NCBI GenBank assembly: GCA_032622095.1
Contig: CP136061.1
Location: 20,586,991-20,650,990, forward strand
DNA from: Siphonodentalium dalli
Taxonomy: Eukaryota > Mollusca > Scaphopoda > Gadilida > Siphonodentaliidae
DNA length: 64,000 nt
Direction of reading: 5' to 3'
Shown: in pieces, positions 60,901 to 64,000 of the stretch
Numbering within the stretch: the first letter of the stretch is position 1
Layout of the letters: the number at the start of each line of letters is the position of its first letter
Made by a program: the position numbers and the translations under genes
The notes under the pieces: model-generated
Told to the model about the DNA's origin: nothing
Databases searched by the model: none
What the model saw: only the letters and a program-made list of their open reading frames with translations

Positions 60901-63200
60901 ATTCATGATATTGTTAATTGGTGAATAATGTTCAGATCAATAAGTTGACCTTATTATCTGAACATTGCCTTTAATAGGAACGACTCATCAATGAGCAGCC
61001 CTGAGAATTAAAAGAAAAATGCCCAGGCAATATTTTTGCCTAGGTGGAAGACATCGGCTTAGGAAAAAACTTATTTTACCAAGGTAACTTTGCAACAAAT
61101 TTTTTTTATTTCTATTAAATCAATAATAACCTTACAATTCAGAAATCTTATTTTATTATGATTAGTTATCAGAACAATGACAGACAACATGCATAAATAT
61201 TATTATTTACTGTCATCTTAGTAGTTTGGGAAATCATTGTTTCCAGACCACTATTCTATAGGTATGTAAACCGCTCCTAAACAGTCTTAGCTTTAATGGC
61301 CTGAGTGCCATGGGTGCTATAATATATGTAAAGAAGAGTGAAAGGAAGTCTTTTAGCCAAAGGGGAATTCTCTGTTTCTAAAATGGTTATCTAATTCACT
61401 CCTAAATAATTTCCCACTCTAAAATAAAAAACACCAAGCTACGGTAGAAAGTATACTTGCCTATAGTAAAAATAACTAATTAGCTGAAATTTAGTAAAAA
61501 TAAAAGGCCCGTCCGGCCAGTGTCCCCCGAAAAAGTGGCTTCATTGGGGGCATCAGCTTTTCTGAAAAAAATAACAAGGACCCTAAATCCAAAGCAACCA
61601 GACAAAAATGGGTGGATCATACCCATATTAGAACTTGATCTGTATTTCGAGCTGATAAACTCATATACCAAATTTGATTCAGATATGATCACACAAACTA
61701 AAGTTATCATCCGGAAACCAGAAATTGACAGAATTCTAAGACGTAAAAGGGCCATAACTCTCACAAAAATGGGCATAGCAAACCCATATTCGAACCTGAC
61801 CTGTATTTTGGGCTGATAAACTACCATACTAAATTTCATTCAGATATGATCACACAAACTAAAGTTATCATCCGGAAACCATAAATTGACAGGATTCTAA
61901 GTTGAATAAAAGGTCGGTAGACCTCATGTCCGCCTCTATGTGTCGGCTTGATACGACCGTTGTTTGCACATAAAAACCTGTCTTTAGTGCTAGTAAACAT
62001 ACATACCAAATTTAAGTTCATTCAGTACACATTTACTTAAGTTATCATCCAGAAACCTCAAATTGGCAAAAATTCTAAGTAAAAAAGGGACATAACTCTG
62101 GTGAAAATTGGCGGGCGGAACCCGAATTCGAACTTGACCTGCGTTTTGCTGGGAGAAAGACACATTCCAAATTTGGTTTAACTCTACTAAAGTTATCATC
62201 CGGACACCAACTTTTGGGGTTTTACATGCATGTCGGGTCGTCGGACAAAAAAGGGCCATAACTCTCGCAATAATTATCGGATTAAACCGAAATTCGAACT
62301 TGAGCTGTATTTTTATATAAGTAATCCACAAAAAAAACAATCCAAAATCAAGTTATCATCCGAAAACCAAAAAACAAGAAAAACTGAATTTTCTATGTCG
62401 AAAAAGGGGCATAACTCTACCAAAAATGGTCGGGCAGAACCCAAGTTCGAACTTGGCCTGTGTTTTGCTGGGAGAAAGTAATATACCAAATTTGGTTTGA
62501 ATCCGATTAACTCTACTAAAGTCATCATCCGGAAACCAACTTTCAGGGGTTTTCTAAGTAAAAAAAAGGGGCATAACTCTGGTGAAAATTGGCGGACGGA
62601 ACCAGAATTCGAACATGACCTGTCTTTTCTGCTAGTAAACCCACAAACCAAATTTAATTTAATTTGGTTCACTCTAACTAAAGTTATCATTTTGATCTGA
62701 TGAATTCACCTATGAAATTTGCTTTTGATCTAATAACCGAAACTAAAGTTATCATCAGGAAACCATTTCCGGACGCACACACACGGTCGGACGGACACCG
62801 GCTATTTTAATAGTCCCCCGAAAAAAACATTTCGGGGGACAAAAATAGTATCACTTTTGGTTAGCAGTTTTGGAAAAGCCAATTTTAGGTACATTCGGAA
62901 GAACTAAAGCAGCCTCACAAATTATTTTGCGTTGCCTCCTTGGCAGCCTCACACTGATTTTGATAATGCAAGGCCTGATTACTCGTATGTGAAATTTGAG
63001 ACACAAAGAGTCGCATTAAAATGATAACATACCTGCCATTTCATTGAAGCTGTTCTGCATGTCTCGTAGTTCCTCTTCTAATAATACTATCTGTAACTTG
63101 TGCTCGTTTTGTCCTTTGTCGCTGTAGTTCAGCCAGTATTCTTTTTCTTTCTGCTCATCATCTATCTCTTCTTGTTTCTTTGCTATGTCTGATTTTATCT
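39737..63200 (-). CDS. CCDC83: CCDC83 orthologue, 3' part (7 exons seen, 5' exons outside window)
   Basis: Seven exons in compatible phase (168, 92, 191, 149, 87, 71 and 171 bp) encode the last 308 residues. By eye they follow human CCDC83 along the length: EKEYWLNYSDKG (human EKEYWEEYKNVG), NDWLIREVEIHK (human NDWLKKEVAIHR), FFLTQF (human LYLTQ), DYLKLGPLELKLL (human DYVNLGPLGVKLM) and SKMPIH (human KKMPIH). This is the DUF4515 family that also contains BBOF1, a basal-body orientation factor. CCDC83 itself is a testis-expressed coiled-coil protein of unknown function. About 100 N-terminal residues are missing and should lie beyond the right edge. The final exon exists in two intact copies. 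Confidence 0.93.
39978..40368. mobile_element. TTAA hairpin MITE, family 1, between last-exon copies
   Basis: Near-identical to the 39,328 copy, in the same orientation. It again starts 20 bases after a CCDC83 stop codon (copy 1). Confidence 0.9.
40388..40558 (-). CDS. CCDC83: CCDC83 terminal exon, copy 1 (first met by transcription)
   Basis: 171 bp including a TGA stop; acceptor ctatttgcag, phase 0. It encodes DYLKLGPLELKLLNISGSKM, PIHLQHQPSNDELAARDCNP and KDWPVTHPMLKDVVSP. It is intact and nearly identical to copy 2; the two encoded changes noted are NDELAARD here against NEELAATD there. A minus-strand AATAAA (39937-39942) lies about 450 bases after this stop. Confidence 0.88.
   Translation of the reverse strand, partial: DYLKLGPLELKLLNISGSKMPIHLQHQPSNDELAARDCNPKDWPVTHPMLKDVVSP
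40629..41028. mobile_element. TTAA hairpin MITE, family 1, in last CCDC83 intron
   Basis: Third element of the duplicated cluster, slightly longer in the spacer between palindromes (40,786-40,851 and 40,931-40,998). It lies upstream of exon copy 1. Confidence 0.9.
41660..41730 (-). CDS. CCDC83: CCDC83 exon F, acidic
   Basis: 71 bp; acceptor ctgttttag, donor GAT then gtgagt; phase 1 in, 0 out. It encodes EFDDDDEEEDLMDNSLDFDD and ends EDFD. The human protein has a similar acidic stretch directly before its DYVNLGPL motif, so position and phase both fit. Confidence 0.8.
41815..42125. repeat. Inverted plus direct repeat
   Basis: A ~75-bp segment (CTTTTCACCACAACCTGGAC and on) occurs inverted at 41,815-41,886 and direct at 41,896-41,960 and 42,013-42,075; the last two are followed by the same ~50 bases. 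Confidence 0.85.
42205..43265 (+). repeat. ~160-bp tandem array, about 6 copies
   Basis: Units start near TTAGCACGGGCTACAGG at 42,211, 42,366, 42,513, 42,677, 42,841 and 43,003. Each contains GATGGGAACGAGTCATTTTG and ATGGCCGCCAGCAGCCATCT. A (GT)n run precedes it and the tail contains GAGCTACAGTGTCATTGACA. A diverged relative with the same tail is at 49,420-50,165. Confidence 0.85.
43573..43652. mobile_element. Very small TTAA inverted repeat (80 bp)
   Basis: TTAACACATTCACTGCTGA against GGTAGTGAACGTGTTAA. It resembles the other TTAA elements in structure but not in sequence. Confidence 0.55.
43664..44005. mobile_element. TIR element, diverged copy of 25,200-25,558
   Basis: Shares GGGAGTGATTGCTCT, GACATAGGTCTAT and GTGTTTTCCTCATGGGA with the first copy in the same order and spacing, but its right end has decayed. 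Confidence 0.7.
44295..44381 (-). CDS. CCDC83: CCDC83 exon E
   Basis: 87 bp; acceptor atttcag, donor GAAG then gtgagg; phase 1 in and out. It encodes RPQSATMQAMAETYFSVTGA and ends TTQHESE. This linker is poorly conserved; the call rests on splice sites and phase. A TTAA hairpin element ends 29 bases upstream of the acceptor, so it borders the branch-point zone. Confidence 0.75.
44411..44678. mobile_element. TTAA hairpin MITE, family 2, next to CCDC83 exon E
   Basis: TTAACCCTTTCATGA to CATGAAAGGGTTAA; palindromes at 44,459-44,530 and 44,563-44,629. It ends 29 bases from the exon E acceptor. Confidence 0.85.
44820..47417. mobile_element. 2.6-kb TIR element filled by a 21-bp repeat
   Basis: Perfect 18-bp terminal inverted repeats: CAGGGACCAGCCTAGAGG at 44,820-44,837 and its complement at 47,400-47,417. 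A CAGGG terminus is typical of hAT-type elements. There is a 6-of-7 match between flanks (AGACTAA and AGACTGA), one base outside the TIRs. No transposase: nearly all the interior is the repeat array. It lies in a CCDC83 intron. Confidence 0.75.
44849..47165. repeat. 21-bp minisatellite, about 110 copies
   Basis: Unit TTATTAGGGAGAAGTTAACT plus G, with a few frequent alternatives: GTTAACT or GTGGACT, AGGGAG or ATGGAG, plus rare TTTGGG and ACCAGG. A 63-bp order (W-L-L, ending in the ATGGAG form) is repeated four times near 46,880-47,080, and two rare ACCAGG units lie 13 units apart. Because 21 is divisible by three, 729- and 775-codon frames stay open on both strands; I regard these as artefacts. 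Confidence 0.95.
47989..48105. repeat. Long hairpin with 57-nt arms
   Basis: Centred at 48,047; the inner 80 bases are essentially perfect (GAGATTTGTCACCCGCTCGA against its complement), the outer part has mismatches. Related text at 48,925-49,000 (GGCGACAAAAACAATGTCTC, TGTGATTTGTCGCCCG) suggests a larger element of ~1 kb. Confidence 0.8.
48106..49419. other. CCDC83 intron, no exon seen
   Basis: No protein-like frame. Apart from the GGCGACA-rich piece at 48,925-49,000 and an A-run/T-run piece ending TTTTTTTTGGCC (49,225-49,302), nothing recognisable. Confidence 0.45.
49420..50165 (+). repeat. Diverged relative of the 42-kb ~160-bp array
   Basis: Several decayed units with GATGGGAGC(A/C)ATC, ACATGGCCGCC and CATCTTGGATTTTACTCTTT. 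It closes with the same GAGCTACAGTGTCATTGACA tail as 43,240, so both are copies of one element type. Confidence 0.7.
50799..51191 (+). pseudogene. hAT transposase C-terminal (dimerisation) fragment
   Basis: 130 codons ending in TAA. IIPAGTSSMERLFSLMNIKS followed by RLKSKLLEGLMRI has the pattern of the hAT dimerisation domain (small-residue run, ER.FS.MN.IK, then L..L.RI). The DDE catalytic part and zinc finger are missing, so this is a remnant of the element's transposase. Confidence 0.7.
51901..52180. mobile_element. 280-bp inverted-repeat element
   Basis: TATTTCCTTAAAGAAAGCCT and GAACACTGAACT at the left are mirrored at 52,149-52,180. About 170 bp of it (51,909-52,078) recur inverted at 56,643-56,816. 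Confidence 0.65.
53185..53700 (+). repeat. Diverged ~250-bp tandem repeat
   Basis: TGAGGTACCTATGTATCAC at about 53,201 and 53,438, and GAGATCATGTCAGAAG with GCTGCGCCCA at about 53,300 and 53,559, mark two to three units. Confidence 0.7.
55429..56180 (+). repeat. Diverged direct repeat of about 300-400 bp
   Basis: GAATCGAATCATG, CAATCCCTGTC, AATGACACTA and GACCAACACATCT at 55,480-55,640 recur in the same order at 55,995-56,155. A piece of the intervening sequence (CATTTGCATTCGGAT) also resembles 23,430-23,450. Confidence 0.6.
56950..57098 (-). CDS. CCDC83: CCDC83 exon D
   Basis: 149 bp; one base completes an Arg codon, then NFFLTQFQDNENLDETGILE and on to SIPKEDVMFDETSSTASQ. It matches the human R.LYLTQ...... 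segment at its start and is less conserved afterwards. The donor (TCAA then gtaagt) lies 33 bases from the right end of a 6.3-kb hAT-like element. Confidence 0.88.
57292..57800 (+). repeat. 20-bp tandem array, about 25 copies
   Basis: Unit CAACTTATCTATGTGCAGTC with substitutions and small indels throughout; older than the 19- and 23-bp arrays. It lies in the intron upstream of CCDC83 exon D. Confidence 0.9.
58355..58450 (+). repeat. 46-bp direct duplication
   Basis: GGAAGAAGATAGTGTCAGGT and the following bases to GAGATAGAGAAAAG occur twice with one or two differences, in a purine-rich stretch. Confidence 0.8.
58492..58891. mobile_element. TTAA hairpin MITE, family 1
   Basis: TTAACCCTTTACCCAACA to its complement; palindromes 58,519-58,588 and 58,669-58,736. 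Same orientation as the 6.1-7.1 kb copies. Confidence 0.9.
59179..59369 (-). CDS. CCDC83: CCDC83 exon C, most conserved block
   Basis: 191 bp; acceptor tttcccag, donor AG then gtaagt; phase 0 in, 2 out. It encodes RAIGQLDKNSRQEVLDNDWL and then REVEIHKRECEDIKQKVEEL, ending FECKIDDLKMS. The NDWL..EV.IH motif and the closing DLK.(P/S)R are family hallmarks, and they identify the gene. Confidence 0.95.
59778..60031. mobile_element. Inverted-repeat element, family 4 (compact)
   Basis: CAAGCCTTGAAATAGGGTGT to its complement. Two 60-nt sub-hairpins, each with facing GGTGAATTTAGTGATGCTA motifs, lie side by side; the whole 254 bp folds on itself. Confidence 0.8.
60649..60740 (-). CDS. CCDC83: CCDC83 exon B
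   Basis: 92 bp; acceptor attcag, donor GAG then gttagt; leaves in phase 0. It encodes HLNSSLEKAKYEITTYTENT and ends DKQKHIATE, matching the human H....LE..R....... DQKKEWATQ segment. Confidence 0.9.
60780..61005. mobile_element. Family 3 MITE, decayed
   Basis: ATTGGAATGGTTTATTAGTC and AATGTTCAGAT...ATCTGAACATT are recognisable; both TTAA ends are lost. It begins about 40 bases upstream of the exon B acceptor. Confidence 0.6.
61500..62850 (+). mobile_element. Pearl/Helitron-like element with ~160-bp core
   Basis: The head has GTCCGGCCAGTGTCCCCCGA. At least five diverged units follow, marked by GGGCCATAACTCT variants (61,748, 62,086, 62,252, 62,405, 62,568) and TATCATCCGGAAACC. It ends with ACGGTCGGACGGACACC and a hairpin GTCCCCCGAAAA...TTTCGGGGGAC at 62,812-62,839. 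Confidence 0.65.
63033..63200 (-). CDS. CCDC83: CCDC83 internal exon A (first visible)
   Basis: 168 bp; acceptor caacag, donor GCAG then gtatgt. It enters with two bases of a split codon and leaves with one. It encodes IKSDIAKKQEEIDDEQK and then EKEYWLNYSDKGQNEHKLQ, a charged coiled coil. The preceding exon must end in phase 1 and was not found in the last 800 bases of the window. Confidence 0.92.
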
Positions 63201-63904
63201 CTGTTGAATTAAAGTTGTTTCAAAATCACAATTTAATTAAACTGCTCTAACAATGCAAAACAAGCTACGGTATGCCAACCATACATATAATGTGCTGATA
63301 TACATGTAGGGTACAATGGAAAATTCATAAGAATTGACATATATGTAGCCGAGAAGTACCGAGTAATAGAAGTTATTTGGTTTGACTACAAACCAGTTTC
63401 AGGATAAAGCACTTCCTGAAAGTACCGACTGTGTGAAAGAAATCATTTGTTTTAAGCTTGAATAAATTCTACCTGGCAACCTCTGCTGCCATTGTGGTCG
63501 AAATTATAACACCATTCGCCTGCCCACAGGGTAAAAAAAATCATGTATTAATCAACTAATCGTAGTCTAATTTCACGGTATTGCTATCCCATGTGTTTCA
63601 GTTTTGAGCGAATTGACAGTTTATAGTTATGCCTCTTGAGTCGTATTGCCACGTCAAAATCAATGACCATGTGACAATCTTATTTTCCCAGAGAAAGTTC
63701 AAAGAGGAATAGAAAATAACATCAGTATCGGCCGTATTTATGGTAGTCATCAATAATTTAAAACGGTTTTACAATCACAATTGCCCAAATATCTTGTATA
63801 TTATTAAATATAAGTGTATGTCGAGTTATTGACACTTTGGTGATGCATGCAATGTCATGCATACTGAACATGGTCAATCATGATCATCGATGAATATTCT
63901 CTGA
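63201..63904. other. CCDC83 intron, no exon recognised
   Basis: No frame fits the phase-1 exon needed before exon A. A minus-strand ATGGCAGCAGAGG followed by a donor-like site near 63,480 ends in the wrong phase. CATGCAATGTCATGCAT near 63,845 is a short palindrome. Confidence 0.5.
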
Positions 63905-64000
63905 AGAGGCCTGTTCTAAATGGATTCTCCCAATCAGTCAAAAAAGTACACATTGGAATGGTCTAGTATTCATCTGAAGGGATGTTCAGGAAATATTAGC
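63905..64000. mobile_element. Family 3 MITE cut by window end
   Basis: TAAATGGATTCTCCCAATCA and CATTGGAATGGTCTAGTATT match the inner left part of the family 3 element at 37,179-38,294, in the same orientation. Confidence 0.65.

Noticed and set aside
63460..63500. Minus-strand ATGGCAGCAGAGG plus donor as CCDC83 first exon
   Set aside because: It would leave in phase 2 while exon A needs phase 1, and it does not supply the ~100 missing residues.

Overview
The window is animal nuclear DNA: AT-rich, with two intron-split genes, both on the minus strand, in a dense field of DNA-transposon remnants and tandem repeats. A lophotrochozoan, most likely a bivalve mollusc, is my best guess. The basis is several elements with a ~160-bp tandem core, the recurring motif GGGCCATAACTCT and a terminal hairpin, which resemble the 'pearl'/Helitron-like elements known from bivalves. 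This is inference from repeat style, not a species identification.

Gene 1 (4803-19756, minus) is an orthologue of human C6orf118. It has seven coding exons whose splice phases all match, giving a 508-residue coiled-coil protein with a TSNAXIP1_N-type region; its 5' UTR is split by a further intron. Gene 2 (39737-63200, minus) is the 3' two thirds of CCDC83 (DUF4515 family, related to BBOF1). Seven consecutive exons encode the last 308 residues; the first exons lie beyond the right edge. The terminal exon is present twice, intact both times, in a 650-bp tandem duplication whose units are separated by a hairpin transposon. Both genes belong to coiled-coil families associated with testis or cilia; they sit head to tail about 20 kb apart.

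Layout: 1-4.8 kb is downstream flank with small inverted-repeat elements. 4.8-19.8 kb is C6orf118; its introns carry TTAA-flanked hairpin MITEs, a minisatellite made of copies of the exon 4 splice acceptor (12.3-12.9 kb) and a ~160-bp array (13.5-14.7 kb). 19.8-39 kb is intergenic: MITEs, a 23-bp satellite (27.8-29.1 kb), pearl-like elements, four head-to-tail copies of a short element (30.8-33.2 kb), a 19-bp satellite (34.8-35.3 kb) and a dead LINE fragment. 39.3-63.2 kb is CCDC83. Its introns hold a 2.6-kb TIR element filled with about 110 copies of a 21-bp repeat, a 6.3-kb nested hAT-like element (50.6-56.9 kb), two ~160-bp arrays and more MITEs. 63.2-64 kb is CCDC83 intron.

The long open frames in the tandem arrays (up to 775 codons, on both strands) are by-products of repeat units and are not called as genes. 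No rRNA, functional tRNA or CRISPR array was seen.
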